Shown: positions 42,256-51,833 of the stretch, piece after piece
Layout of the letters: the number at the start of each line of letters is the position of its first letter
How positions within the stretch are numbered: the stretch's first letter is position 1
Origin: an uncultured Gammaproteobacteria bacterium
GTDB lineage: Bacteria; Pseudomonadota; Gammaproteobacteria; Chromatiales; Chromatiaceae
Length of the DNA: 64,000 nucleotides
Direction: 5' to 3'
NCBI GenBank assembly: GCA_937926265.1
Contig: CALAZS010000045.1
Span: forward strand, 1 to 64,000
Notes under the pieces: model-generated
The model's database searches: none
What the model saw: only the letters and a program-made list of their open reading frames with translations
Told to the model about the DNA's origin: nothing
Made by a program: the position numbers and the translations under genes

Positions 42256-43818
42256 CTAAAGTTGCTGTTCGATCGGTAAAATTGAGAGTAACTCAATCCA
42301 GAGCGACATAAAAAAATGACTGCCGGGTTCATCAACGGTTGGCTGCTGATGACGATATTTATTGAACCAGGTTATTCGGTTATTTTCGATAAAACCCATT
42401 TCATTATTAACGGTTGATAAATCAAGCAAATAAGCATAATCGTCAAGCGCTTCATAAATTGTAGAACTAACTTTTTCACCCAGCTCAGGGTTGTCGAAAA
42501 TTATACCGTTTTCGCTGTTAATATTGGCTGAACGCGGATCAAGATTAAAAGAACCAATAAAAATTTTCTTACGATCAAATATATACGACTTGGCATGCAG
42601 GCTGGACCTGACAGAAGGCTTGTTTTTAAAGATACGTTTTTTGGCTCGCTGTTCACTTGGCTCCGGCATGAATTCGTGCAGTTTTACACCATTTTGTAAC
42701 AGCTTTTTTCGATATTTTTTATAACCGGCATGGACAGCAGTTACATCAGTAGAGGCAAGAGAGTTCGTCAGAATCGTAACATCAATGCCATTACGAACTA
42801 AACCTGATAACTGTTCAACAAGACGATCTCCAGGCACAAAGTATGGTGAAATAATCAACAGTTCTTCACTTGTCTCATTCATTGCATTGCTTAATGCAGG
42901 AACTATCGACTTAAGCTTTTCTGGTGTTGAGCCGGATTTTACAATCTGATCATAAACAAGATTCACATCACCCCAATACCACTTGAGGTTTTGTGAGAGT
43001 AACTCTTCAAGCAACGGGCTGTTTCGTAAAGCATTGGCATATTCTGTGTCTTTCTGCTGCTTGGAAAAAGCATCGAGTTCTTGAGTAATGAATGGAAGAT
43101 CAGAACTATTGTTAATGATTGATGAAGATTCATAAACTAATTCGCTGTTCCAGAAATCCATAAATGATTTATTTGCCCTTTCCATTACATCACCGATGAT
43201 GAATACATCAAAATCGTTAAACTCGAGAGTAGGACTAGCATCAAAATAAGCATCGCCAATATTTCTACCCCCAACTACAGCGACCTGCCTGTCCATGATG
43301 AACAGCTTGTTATGCATACGGTAATTAAGACGCGAGAAATCAGATAAAAAATTTAAAAGAACATGCTTACGGTACAGGAAAGGGTTAAACAATCGTATTT
43401 CTATATTTTCATGGGTGTTGAGTGCCTGAATATATTTATCCAGTCCTTTGGAACCCAGATCATCCAGAAGCAATCGTACTTTAACTCCACGGTCAGCTGC
43501 TTCAATCAGCAACGAAAGTAAAATCTTACCGGTGATGTCATCTTTCCAAATGTAATACTGCAGGTCGATTGAATGTTGAGCCTGTTTGATCATTACTGCA
43601 CGTGCCAAAAATGCTTCAATGCCATTTCGAATCAAAGAAACTCCCGACTGCTGTGGATGGTTTAACGTTAGTTCTGACAGATATGGGAGATTGGCAGGCG
43701 TTTTCATTTCTGGTCTGGATTGAGGTTTAATATTATCAGGTAAAGAGGCACACCCAGTTATAAGAAGAGACAATAGAATAAAAATAAAAAAAGTTCTTGG
43801 TAAATATGTTCCCAACAT
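42256..43818 (-). CDS. Phospholipase D family lipoprotein (cardiolipin synthase-like)
   Basis: A 520-residue protein with two HKD motifs: H169/K171/D176 in HNKLFIMD and H408/K410/D415 in HAKSYIFD. These are the active-site halves of phospholipase D and cardiolipin synthase ClsC/YmdC-type enzymes. The N terminus is a lipoprotein signal ending in LITGC (lipid-modified Cys23). Residue Ala at +2 fits an outer-membrane destination, unlike integral ClsA. Likely activity is phospholipid transphosphatidylation or hydrolysis, but the substrate is unknown. It is the last gene of a five-gene minus-strand cluster, 11 bases after the DUF2955 gene. Confidence 0.85.
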   Translation of the reverse strand: MLGTYLPRTFFIFILLSLLITGCASLPDNIKPQSRPEMKTPANLPYLSELTLNHPQQSGVSLIRNGIEAFLARAVMIKQAQHSIDLQYYIWKDDITGKILLSLLIEAADRGVKVRLLLDDLGSKGLDKYIQALNTHENIEIRLFNPFLYRKHVLLNFLSDFSRLNYRMHNKLFIMDRQVAVVGGRNIGDAYFDASPTLEFNDFDVFIIGDVMERANKSFMDFWNSELVYESSSIINNSSDLPFITQELDAFSKQQKDTEYANALRNSPLLEELLSQNLKWYWGDVNLVYDQIVKSGSTPEKLKSIVPALSNAMNETSEELLIISPYFVPGDRLVEQLSGLVRNGIDVTILTNSLASTDVTAVHAGYKKYRKKLLQNGVKLHEFMPEPSEQRAKKRIFKNKPSVRSSLHAKSYIFDRKKIFIGSFNLDPRSANINSENGIIFDNPELGEKVSSTIYEALDDYAYLLDLSTVNNEMGFIENNRITWFNKYRHQQPTVDEPGSHFFMSLWIELLSILPIEQQL

Positions 43819-43829
43819 AATGTAAAAAA

Positions 43830-44927
43830 TTACGCTGTTTTAGGCTGAAAGGACCAGTAGCGATTGAGAAGAACTAAGAAGGTGACAACATAAGTTCCGG
43901 CCAGGCCAATGAGAAAAACACGTGATAGAAAAACATTGGCAAAATCGGCATTGTCACCAAGACTACTATTGAAAATGATTAATAGCGTTGTCAGGGCTGA
44001 CGAATAAAACTTAGCTCCCGGCCGGTCAGAAAAAAGTCTGTTGGCAAATAACAGGGCAATAAAGAAATATATAATCAACATAAAATGAAATTGAGGAACG
44101 GCTACACACATCCAGTACAAAACAAAAGCCGCGATTCCTCCAATGATTGTAGAGATAAGCGCGTTACTGACAGCTTCACGGCCCTTGGTTATATCCGGTG
44201 TAAGAGAAATTATTGCCGCCTGTATCATAACTACAATCAGGCTGGTGGAACTCAAACTGATAAATAAAATTGCCAGGGGAAGCACTACAATTGTACTTTG
44301 CAGTGCCCGGTAAGCCGCTTGAGGCACATAGCCTTTTGTCAGCCCGGGTTTTTTTGGTAATGAGGCATTCTCGGCATCTGGTATTAGCGCCTGAGAAATA
44401 TAGATCATCAGGATCGCAACCCAGGATGAAATAACGAAACCCGCGCCAACTCCGGCAGCCAGTACACCATGAATATTGGCAAGCATTGGCATAAGCAGGA
44501 TAGCTATAAGAAGATTGAGCACGAACCAGAAAGGCCCGCCCCGGTTCATGAGATAGTAAGCATGAAAAATTAAAATGCCCAGGGCAAGAATAAAAACAAA
44601 CGTAAAGGGTAATATAAAAATTGCCAGGCCAACGCCGATAGCAACGGCAATCAGCGTCATGAACATTAAAGCGAGACCCTGAACAGGTTTGAGCATTGGT
44701 AAGGGCAAAGATAAGAAAACGATGGTCAGAATCGGTGTCAGAAAAGACAATGGCCATTCTATTGAATACGACAGCGCGACAGAAAGGGCGGAACCGAAAG
44801 CAAGTCGAAAAACCCTGACATTGCGTTGTACTGAAAATACAGCTCGCCAGTGGCTCAAAAAATTTTCAGTAAAAAAAAGCTTTATTAAGCTTGCTGGATC
44901 CAGGGTCTGTTTTAGTGCAGTCAACAT
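43830..44927 (-). CDS. DUF2955 / FUSC-like inner-membrane protein
   Basis: A 365-residue integral membrane protein with about ten hydrophobic helices. It resembles half of the aromatic-acid exporter AaeB and other FUSC or DUF2955 proteins. It follows the HlyD-family gene by 3 bases, the usual AaeA/AaeB-type pairing of a periplasmic adaptor with a membrane pump. Inference: the pair exports a small organic compound, with an outer-membrane channel encoded elsewhere. The substrate cannot be read from sequence. Confidence 0.8.
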   Translation of the reverse strand: MLTALKQTLDPASLIKLFFTENFLSHWRAVFSVQRNVRVFRLAFGSALSVALSYSIEWPLSFLTPILTIVFLSLPLPMLKPVQGLALMFMTLIAVAIGVGLAIFILPFTFVFILALGILIFHAYYLMNRGGPFWFVLNLLIAILLMPMLANIHGVLAAGVGAGFVISSWVAILMIYISQALIPDAENASLPKKPGLTKGYVPQAAYRALQSTIVVLPLAILFISLSSTSLIVVMIQAAIISLTPDITKGREAVSNALISTIIGGIAAFVLYWMCVAVPQFHFMLIIYFFIALLFANRLFSDRPGAKFYSSALTTLLIIFNSSLGDNADFANVFLSRVFLIGLAGTYVVTFLVLLNRYWSFQPKTA

Positions 44928-44930
44928 GCG

Positions 44931-46070
44931 TTAATAAATATAAGACAGGTAACTTAATATACGAATCCAGATCTTTCCAAAAACATTAATTAGAAAACTT
45001 TCAGTGCTGTATACCTGAACGTCTACCTGACCACCAACACGCATTAAACCTTTGACATCCTGTATGTCATTAAAGTGAATAATTACCGGGAAGCGTTGTG
45101 AATCGCGTAACCAGCCTTTTTGGGAATCAACTTTAATCAGCTGGCCCGGATCACCGGTAGCGGAACTGTCTACGGCAAAACCAACACTGATGACTTTACC
45201 TTTTACAATTTTACCAGGTGCCACATCAAGCACCATTTCTACGGGAATTCCGGGTTTCATATGCGCAAGACTGTTTTCACGGAAATTTGCAGCTATCCAG
45301 ACGTTCTGAAAATCCACAAAAGTCATCAATGGCTGGCCGACACTGGCAAAATTACCCTGGTTAACAACCAGGTTAGTGATCCCGCCTTTGGCAGGTGCAA
45401 CAACCTTGGTACGGGACAAATCAATTTGGGCCTTGTTTAAAGATGCGATGGCAGAACGGATCTTGGGATTTTCATCTCCTTCGATACCGAGTTGCTGTTT
45501 TGCTTTTTCCAGTTCTGATTTGGCACTTTTAACCTGGGTTTCTGCCTTGATAATCGCTGACCTGGCTTTATCGCCTTCGGAAACCGACATGATTTTTTTC
45601 TTTTCAAGTTCAAAAACACGATTACTTTGCGCAATCACATAAGCAAGATTAGCTTGTGCTTCAACCAGCTTGGATTGTGCCGTTGTAACGGCTGCTGTGC
45701 TTGCCCCTATTTCCTGGCCGGCAATTTCAAAAGCAGACTCAGCACTTTCTACAGCAAGCTCATAATCTGACGGATCAATTTCAAACAGGGTTTGCCCTGC
45801 TTCAACGACTTCATCATTTTTAACATTAATTTTTGTGATTCGGCCGGCAACCTGAGGTGCCATGGGTACAACATAAGCCTGAATGCGTGCCTGGTCGGTA
45901 TAAGGAGCTAACCTGTCAGTAACCAGGTAAACAACAAACATAACCAGTATTATCAGGAAAACCAGTTTGGAAAAATATTTAACCGGGTCAGTTTCTTTTA
46001 ATGATTTTTGTTGTTCCGGATTTTCCGAATCTGGCGAGTCTAAAGGCTGATCAGGGTTTTTGTTATCCAT
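44931..46070 (-). CDS. HlyD-family membrane fusion protein (EmrA/AaeA-like)
   Basis: A 379-residue periplasmic adaptor anchored by one N-terminal membrane helix (about 33-50). It has the split lipoyl domain (VAPQVAGRITKINVKNDEVVEAGQ and VVAPAKGGITNLVVNQGNFA). A coiled-coil hairpin (about 105-210) lies between the halves, and a beta-barrel domain follows. Such proteins bridge inner-membrane pumps to TolC-like channels. The following DUF2955 gene is the expected pump partner. A stretch of 14-bp tandem repeats lies just upstream. Confidence 0.9.
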   Translation of the reverse strand: MDNKNPDQPLDSPDSENPEQQKSLKETDPVKYFSKLVFLIILVMFVVYLVTDRLAPYTDQARIQAYVVPMAPQVAGRITKINVKNDEVVEAGQTLFEIDPSDYELAVESAESAFEIAGQEIGASTAAVTTAQSKLVEAQANLAYVIAQSNRVFELEKKKIMSVSEGDKARSAIIKAETQVKSAKSELEKAKQQLGIEGDENPKIRSAIASLNKAQIDLSRTKVVAPAKGGITNLVVNQGNFASVGQPLMTFVDFQNVWIAANFRENSLAHMKPGIPVEMVLDVAPGKIVKGKVISVGFAVDSSATGDPGQLIKVDSQKGWLRDSQRFPVIIHFNDIQDVKGLMRVGGQVDVQVYSTESFLINVFGKIWIRILSYLSYIY

Positions 46071-46084
46071 TTAAATATTTCTAC

Positions 46085-46140
46085 CAGTTCTTATTTTAGG
46101 GTCTTATTCTTTGGGACTTATTTTTCGGGGCTTATTTTTC
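46085..46140 (-). repeat. Four 14-bp tandem repeats across the stop codon of the channel gene
   Basis: Four imperfect 14-base units (46085-46098, 46099-46112, 46113-46126, 46127-46140) share the core CTTATT on the plus strand. The unit nearest the gene contains its last codons and stop (GAA AAA TAA on the minus strand), and the others lie in the spacer before the HlyD gene. Confidence 0.85.
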
Positions 46141-46803
46141 ATTATTGGAACTAGTGGCCATGCGAGCCCCCACAAGTGATGAAACAACTATAGCCATGTA
46201 AAACACGCCAAATATTGCTTCCATTGAGACAAGAAAGCGGGCGATTGGAGAAACAGGCAGCAGGTCACCAAATCCAAGCGTGGTTAGAACGACGAAACTG
46301 AAATAAACAAAATCAGGAAAGGCCTGTTTCCAGTCGGCGTGGTTAATTCCGGAAAACGCATCGGGTATATATTGGCTGATAAGTGCGTACAGTAATGCCC
46401 AGATCAGTCCAAGTAAAAGGTAAATACAGATTGAACCGACAATACTGTTTACTGTGACTTCACCTGAAAATAATGCCTGCCTTGCAGCCACCTTCAACGT
46501 CATCACAAAAAAGATCAACAGAAACAGAATTTGCAGTTTATCCAGTTCAGCCAGGTCGAACAGTGCCGAAAGAAATGCAATAACGATTACACCAACAGTC
46601 AGCCCCAGGCCGGTATTAAACATATGGTTGGTCGAGCGGATACTCCAGATACCGGTAATCATGGTAATCACAATTGCCGCAATAATCAGGCTCTGACCCT
46701 CACCGGACGGATAAAACTGATTAATACCGGCACTGGCAAATAGCAGAAAAACCAGGCTAATCAGTAAATAGCTGAAGTTGTCAGAGGTTGATGCTTTTCT
46801 CAT
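46132..46803 (-). CDS. Two-pore-helix potassium channel-like protein
   Basis: A 223-residue membrane protein with five or six hydrophobic segments and a K+-channel selectivity filter, TTLGFGD (about 180), followed by a final membrane helix. I start it at the ATG at 46803 (MRKASTSDNF), 16 bases after the upstream gene. The open frame extends 43 codons upstream, but that region overlaps the AI-2E-type gene. There is no RCK/TrkA nucleotide-binding domain, so gating control is unclear. The stop codon lies inside a tandem repeat. Confidence 0.82.
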   Translation of the reverse strand: MRKASTSDNFSYLLISLVFLLFASAGINQFYPSGEGQSLIIAAIVITMITGIWSIRSTNHMFNTGLGLTVGVIVIAFLSALFDLAELDKLQILFLLIFFVMTLKVAARQALFSGEVTVNSIVGSICIYLLLGLIWALLYALISQYIPDAFSGINHADWKQAFPDFVYFSFVVLTTLGFGDLLPVSPIARFLVSMEAIFGVFYMAIVVSSLVGARMATSSNNEK

Positions 46804-46819
46804 GTTGACTGGAACTGGC

Positions 46820-47932
46820 TCAGGAAGAAGCTTTTTCCGGAGCATCTGTTGTTTCGACATCAGGTGGCAGAGTCTCAGAATTGACCCAGCCCATATACAG
46901 GATGTAGCCCATTGCCAAAATGATGGCACCAATGAAAAGGCCTAAAATTCCCATTGAAATCATCCCGCCAATTGCACCGATAAGAATCACCAGCATTGGT
47001 GCATCTACCCCTCTTCCCATAACAAAGGGTTTAAGAATGCCATCGAGAGCACCGCCGATAACAGTCCAGGCAGTAAAAATGATCAGAGTCAGGGTTCCCA
47101 TATCATCAAGAGAGAAAGCGTAAATGATAACGGGCAGGGTAACAATGGTTGCAGGAATTTGTGCAATGGATAACACCATAACAATCAGTGCCAACAGACC
47201 GGCACCGGGTAGGTCAATTGCCCAGAAACCCAAACCAACAAAAATACCCTGAAAGATACCTATGCCAACAACACCCTGGGCGACGCTGCGAGTGGTTGCC
47301 GAGGCCAGCCTGGCGAAAGATTCGCCATTGGCGGGTGAAAGCTTAACCAGAAAGCTTTTTACCGCATTTACCGACTTTTCAGCATGTGTCATAAACACAC
47401 CGGCAATAATAATTGAGATAATAAATTGCAAAACACCTGTTCCACCACCTACAAGGGCGGAAAATACAGATTTTCCGACCGCTTTAATCTGGGGGGCGTA
47501 AGTTGAAATTGCTTCGGTCAGGTTATCTGCAAACTCTGACCAGATTGCATGAATTTTTTCACCTGCCAACGGCCAGTCTTTGACATTTTCTTGCGGGGGC
47601 GGCACTTTTAAAGTGCCTTCTTCCAGACCGGAGGAAATATGTTGTACTGAGTCTAATAAAGAAGACGACAGCATAAAGGTTGGAATTAACAGGATACTCA
47701 GCAGTAGCAAAGTTAATACGGTTCCGGTAAGTGCCTTTTTATTAGCCAGCTTGGGTAAAAGCATCTGAAATAAAGGATAAATGGAAACAGCTATTACAGC
47801 ACCCCAGGCAATGGGCAGGAAAAATGGCTTAATGATGTCGAAACACCAGTAGAGTATAAAAACGAGAATGCCAAGTTTTATTGAAGTGTTGATCACTTGT
47901 TTTTCAAGATTGTTATCGACAGTAGAGCTCAT
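46820..47932 (-). CDS. AI-2E family transporter (PerM/YdiK-like permease)
   Basis: An integral membrane protein of 370 residues with about eight hydrophobic segments and the family's C-terminal glycine-rich block (GAIGGMISMGILGLFIGAIILAMGY). Family members move autoinducer-2, Na+/H+ or unknown substrates, and none can be preferred here. I use the ATG at 47932 because GGGA lies six or seven bases before it. An in-frame ATG 12 bases upstream (47944) has no ribosome site. It is first in the five-gene minus-strand cluster. Confidence 0.85.
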   Translation of the reverse strand: MSSTVDNNLEKQVINTSIKLGILVFILYWCFDIIKPFFLPIAWGAVIAVSIYPLFQMLLPKLANKKALTGTVLTLLLLSILLIPTFMLSSSLLDSVQHISSGLEEGTLKVPPPQENVKDWPLAGEKIHAIWSEFADNLTEAISTYAPQIKAVGKSVFSALVGGGTGVLQFIISIIIAGVFMTHAEKSVNAVKSFLVKLSPANGESFARLASATTRSVAQGVVGIGIFQGIFVGLGFWAIDLPGAGLLALIVMVLSIAQIPATIVTLPVIIYAFSLDDMGTLTLIIFTAWTVIGGALDGILKPFVMGRGVDAPMLVILIGAIGGMISMGILGLFIGAIILAMGYILYMGWVNSETLPPDVETTDAPEKASS

Positions 47933-48042
47933 GAAGTTTCCCATTTTTAAATAATTATCCAGATCATACTGGGTACTGATAGATGATCAACTTTTAATAC
48001 GGCAGGTTAATCGAAGCAGAGTGAATATGTTAATCTTGACGA

Positions 48043-50214
48043 ATGGATGCAGAATTACTTTTAGATGGCCTGAATGATGCGCAGCGCGAAGCTGTCGTCG
48101 CCCCACCCTCCTCTACCCTGGTACTGGCCGGAGCGGGTTCCGGTAAAACCAGGGTGCTTGTTCATCGAATTGCCTGGATCATAAAAGTACTGGGCGCTTC
48201 ACCCTGGAGTGTCCTGGCGGTTACTTTTACCAACAAGGCTGCCAGGGAAATGCAGCATAGAATAGAGCATCTGCTGGAGCAACCTGCTGGAGGCATGTGG
48301 GTAGGTACTTTTCATGGACTTGCACATCGACTTTTAAGAGCACACTGGCAGGAAGCCGGACTGCCGAAAAATTTCCAGATTTTAAATTCAGATGACCAGC
48401 TTCGCCTGGTGAAAAGAATTATTCGTGAACTCAACCTGGATGATGCAAAGTGGCCACCCCGTCAAGCGGTATGGTTTATCAATAACCAGAAAGATGAGGG
48501 TCGCAGGGCTGAGCACCTTGACGATGAAGGCGATCCTTACCGTCGTCAAATGATTAAAATTTATACAGCTTATGAAGAGGCGTGTCAGCGCGGTGGCAGT
48601 GTTGATTTTGCCGAGTTGCTGTTAAGGGCCCACGAGCTTTGGCGCGAAAATCCTGAAGTTCTGCGACATTACCAGGAACGCTTCCAGCACATACTTGTCG
48701 ATGAGTTTCAGGACACCAACACGATCCAGTATGCCTGGCTTAAAATTCTTGCAGGTGGTGAAGACAAGCTTTTCGTTGTGGGCGATGATGATCAGTCTAT
48801 CTACGGCTGGCGTGGTGCGCGGGTAGAAAATATCCGCGATTTTGAAAAGCACTATCCAAATGCCCTGGCCGTACGTTTGGAGCAGAACTACCGTTCAACC
48901 GGAAACATATTAACCGGTGCCAATGCCGTTATATCTAACAATGCATCGCGCCTGGGTAAAGAACTATGGACCGAAACGGGCGAAGGTGAGCCAATAAAAG
49001 TCTATGCTGCATTTAACGAAGTCGATGAAGCCCGTTTTGTCATTGGGCGTATTAAACAGTTTATTGATGAAGGCCATGTAAGAAACGATATCGCGGTACT
49101 TTACCGGACTACGGCGCAGTCGCGTCTGTTTGAAGAAGCCTTGTTGCAGTCAGCCATACCTTACCGGGTCTATGGCGGCCTGCGATTTTTTGAACGTGCA
49201 GAAATTCGTGATGCCCTCGCCTATCTGCGCATGATTTCAAATGTTCATGATGATGCGGCTTTTGAAAGGGCTGTGAATCAACCCCCAAGAGGCATTGGCC
49301 CAAGGACACTTGATGCCGTTCGTTCGCATGCCAGAGATTTTGCCTGCTCGCTCTGGCAGGCCGCTCATGACCTTTTAAAAGGCAAGGCGATGCCGGCACG
49401 AGCGGCTAATGCGTTACAGGCCTTTATTGATCTTATCGAAGAATGCCAGGTCAAAACCCGGGACTTTGACCTGTATGACACAAGCGTGACGGTTATTGAA
49501 GCCAGTGGCCTCGGGCCGCATTTTGAGAAGTCCAAAGACGGCAAAGGCCAGGATCGCCTCGAAAACCTGCAGGAGCTGGTTAACGCGACACGCCAGTTTT
49601 CTTATGAAGACCTGCCGGAACAGGAAGTCGAAATGAGTACGCTTGATGCGTTTTTATCTCATGCTGCTTTGGAATCAGGTGAACAGCAGGCAGGCGAGTA
49701 TGACGACTGTGTCCAGCTAATGACCCTGCATTCTGCCAAGGGGCTTGAATTTCCACTGGTATTTATTGGTGGAGTTGAAGAAGGCCTGTTTCCACATAGC
49801 ATGTCAGCTGAAGACCCGGAACGCTTGGAGGAAGAGAGGCGCCTGTGTTACGTGGGCATGACAAGGGCCATGCGACAGTTATATCTCACCTATGCCGAGA
49901 CCCGTCGTTTACATGGTTCTGAGAGCTATCCACTGCCGTCCCGGTTCTTAAGAGAGATTCCCGTCGAAGTTACCGAGGAAGTTCGTGCCCGCCCCAATAT
50001 ATCGAGACCCTATCAATCCCCCGCCGGGCATTTGAGTGTCGCCCAGGAAGAAAGTGGCTTTCGGCTTGGTCAACGTGTTATCCATAAAAAATTTGGTGTT
50101 GGTACGGTATTAAATGCCGAAGGCCAGGGAGCCGCCGCCAGGGTTCAGGTTAATTTTGAAAATGCTGGTGCCAAATGGCTGGTGGTTTCTTATGCCAACC
50201 TGGAGCCTGCCTGA
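48043..50214 (+). CDS. uvrD: DNA helicase II
   Basis: 3'-5' superfamily 1 helicase of mismatch and nucleotide excision repair. The 723-residue protein has Walker A GAGSGKT (about 30-36), Walker B LVDEFQDTN, and motifs FVVGDDDQSIYGWRGA and LMTLHSAKGLEFP. The C-terminal beta domain that follows the motor (LGQRVIHKKFGVGTVLNAEG) is the UvrD-type RNA-polymerase-contact domain. It separates UvrD from Rep. It is divergent from the AI-2E-type gene. Confidence 0.96.
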   Translation: MDAELLLDGLNDAQREAVVAPPSSTLVLAGAGSGKTRVLVHRIAWIIKVLGASPWSVLAVTFTNKAAREMQHRIEHLLEQPAGGMWVGTFHGLAHRLLRAHWQEAGLPKNFQILNSDDQLRLVKRIIRELNLDDAKWPPRQAVWFINNQKDEGRRAEHLDDEGDPYRRQMIKIYTAYEEACQRGGSVDFAELLLRAHELWRENPEVLRHYQERFQHILVDEFQDTNTIQYAWLKILAGGEDKLFVVGDDDQSIYGWRGARVENIRDFEKHYPNALAVRLEQNYRSTGNILTGANAVISNNASRLGKELWTETGEGEPIKVYAAFNEVDEARFVIGRIKQFIDEGHVRNDIAVLYRTTAQSRLFEEALLQSAIPYRVYGGLRFFERAEIRDALAYLRMISNVHDDAAFERAVNQPPRGIGPRTLDAVRSHARDFACSLWQAAHDLLKGKAMPARAANALQAFIDLIEECQVKTRDFDLYDTSVTVIEASGLGPHFEKSKDGKGQDRLENLQELVNATRQFSYEDLPEQEVEMSTLDAFLSHAALESGEQQAGEYDDCVQLMTLHSAKGLEFPLVFIGGVEEGLFPHSMSAEDPERLEEERRLCYVGMTRAMRQLYLTYAETRRLHGSESYPLPSRFLREIPVEVTEEVRARPNISRPYQSPAGHLSVAQEESGFRLGQRVIHKKFGVGTVLNAEGQGAAARVQVNFENAGAKWLVVSYANLEPA

Positions 50215-50331
50215 AATTATTCAGCCAAACACCGGCTATTGATCTAAGATTCAGAATTAAGGCTTTAGCAGTTAGCTGTTTTCCAAAAAACCAGGCTCGA
50301 AAAGGGCATCGATAATAACGAGGAAACACTC

Positions 50332-51756
50332 ATGTCACCAAAAGCTGTACAGTCAGGTCTGACGTTCAGGCAAAGCGTTGACCACATGGTTGATCGCGCA
50401 ATAGAAGTAATGGATCTAGATAGAGACATTGCCGCAGCGATAAAACCCTGTACTTCGGTGCTTCAGGTTACGTTCCCGGTAAATATTCAAGGCAGGGTGC
50501 AGGTTTTTACGGGATGGCGCGCTGTGCACAGTATTCACCGGCAGCCTTCCAAAGGGGGGATTCGTTTCGCGCTGAGTGTTGATCAGAACGAGGTGGAAGC
50601 ATTGGCCGCGTTGATGACGTACAAATGCGCAATTGTTGATGTGCCCTTTGGTGGATCCAAGGGGGGATTACACATCGATCCATTGCAGTACTCAAGGGAT
50701 GACCTTCAGGTTATCACCCGCCGTTTTGCCCGCGAGCTTGCCAGTAAAGGTTTTTTAAGTCCTTCCGAGAATGTCCCGGCTCCAGATGTCGGCACCGGTC
50801 AACGGGAAATGGCCTGGATTGCCGATACCTACAAACACCTGTTTCCGGAAGATATCAACCATATTGCCTGTGTGACCGGCAAACCGGTTGAACATGGTGG
50901 TATTCGTGGTCGAACTGAGGCAACTGGCCGCGGTGTTCAATATGCGCTTCAGGAATTTTTCAGGCACCCTGATGCAGTCATGTCAGCCAATATGAAAGGC
51001 ACATTGGCCGGTAAAAAAATCATTGTTCAGGGTCTTGGTAATGTTGGTTACCACGCTGCCCGGTTTTTATCCGAAGAGGATGACGCCAAAATTATTGCCG
51101 TGATCGAACGAGATGGTGTTGTCGTAAACGAAGAAGGCCTCGATATTGAAGCATTGTCTTTCTACCTGATTGATAATGGTGGTGTTGAAGGTTTTGCCGG
51201 TGGCGAGTATTCAGCTGAAGGTGCCAGGGCCCTTGAAATGGAGTGCGACATTCTTATCCCGGCCGCACTTGAAGGCGTTATTCATGCTGATAACGCCGAT
51301 AACATCAGGGCCAAGTTGATTGCAGAAGCGGCTAATGGACCGGTAACGTTTGAGGCAGACCGAATTTTACAGAAAAAAGGTGTGACGATTTTACCGGATG
51401 CCTATGTCAATGCCGGTGGCGTAATCGTGTCCTATTTTGAATGGATACGGAATTTACAGCATATTCGGTTTGGTCGAATTGAGCGCCGTTTTGATGAAAA
51501 AAAGGGCCGGCATATTGTCCAGGCGCTTGAAAGCCTGGGAGGTACAGTACCAGATTATCTGAAGGATGAGCTTATCAGGGGGGCTGATGAATTTGACCTG
51601 GTGCGTTCCGGCCTGGATGACAGTATGCGTCTTGCATTACAGGAAATCATTGAAACCAGGAACACGAATGAAAAGGTTAATGATTACCGCACGGCTGCCT
51701 ATGTTATCTCGCTAAGTAAGCTCGCCCGCTCATATATGGACCTGGGAGTCTATTAA
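50332..51756 (+). CDS. Glu/Leu/Phe/Val dehydrogenase (glutamate dehydrogenase)
   Basis: Oxidative deamination of glutamate to 2-oxoglutarate, or the reverse. The 474-residue protein has the substrate-binding block KGGIRFALSVDQNEVEALAALM, the catalytic-lysine stretch KCAIVDVPFGGSKGG, and the nucleotide-binding GLGNVGYHAARFL. GAGGAA upstream of the ATG is a good ribosome site. The size and the IHRQPSKGG block suit the NAD-type GdhA/RocG-like group, but cofactor use is not certain. With the type II glutamine synthetase at the left edge it covers ammonia assimilation. Confidence 0.92.
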   Translation: MSPKAVQSGLTFRQSVDHMVDRAIEVMDLDRDIAAAIKPCTSVLQVTFPVNIQGRVQVFTGWRAVHSIHRQPSKGGIRFALSVDQNEVEALAALMTYKCAIVDVPFGGSKGGLHIDPLQYSRDDLQVITRRFARELASKGFLSPSENVPAPDVGTGQREMAWIADTYKHLFPEDINHIACVTGKPVEHGGIRGRTEATGRGVQYALQEFFRHPDAVMSANMKGTLAGKKIIVQGLGNVGYHAARFLSEEDDAKIIAVIERDGVVVNEEGLDIEALSFYLIDNGGVEGFAGGEYSAEGARALEMECDILIPAALEGVIHADNADNIRAKLIAEAANGPVTFEADRILQKKGVTILPDAYVNAGGVIVSYFEWIRNLQHIRFGRIERRFDEKKGRHIVQALESLGGTVPDYLKDELIRGADEFDLVRSGLDDSMRLALQEIIETRNTNEKVNDYRTAAYVISLSKLARSYMDLGVY

Positions 51757-51833
51757 TTCCCATAAAGTTATTTTTCTTAAAGAAAAGCCATTTTAAGTCG
51801 ATTACTTATATACATTAATAAAATCGATTAAAA

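Noticed and set aside
44176..44757. A 193-codon minus-strand open frame inside the DUF2955 gene
   Set aside because: It is an alternative frame of a convincing ten-helix membrane protein and has biased Cys/Arg/Ser composition.
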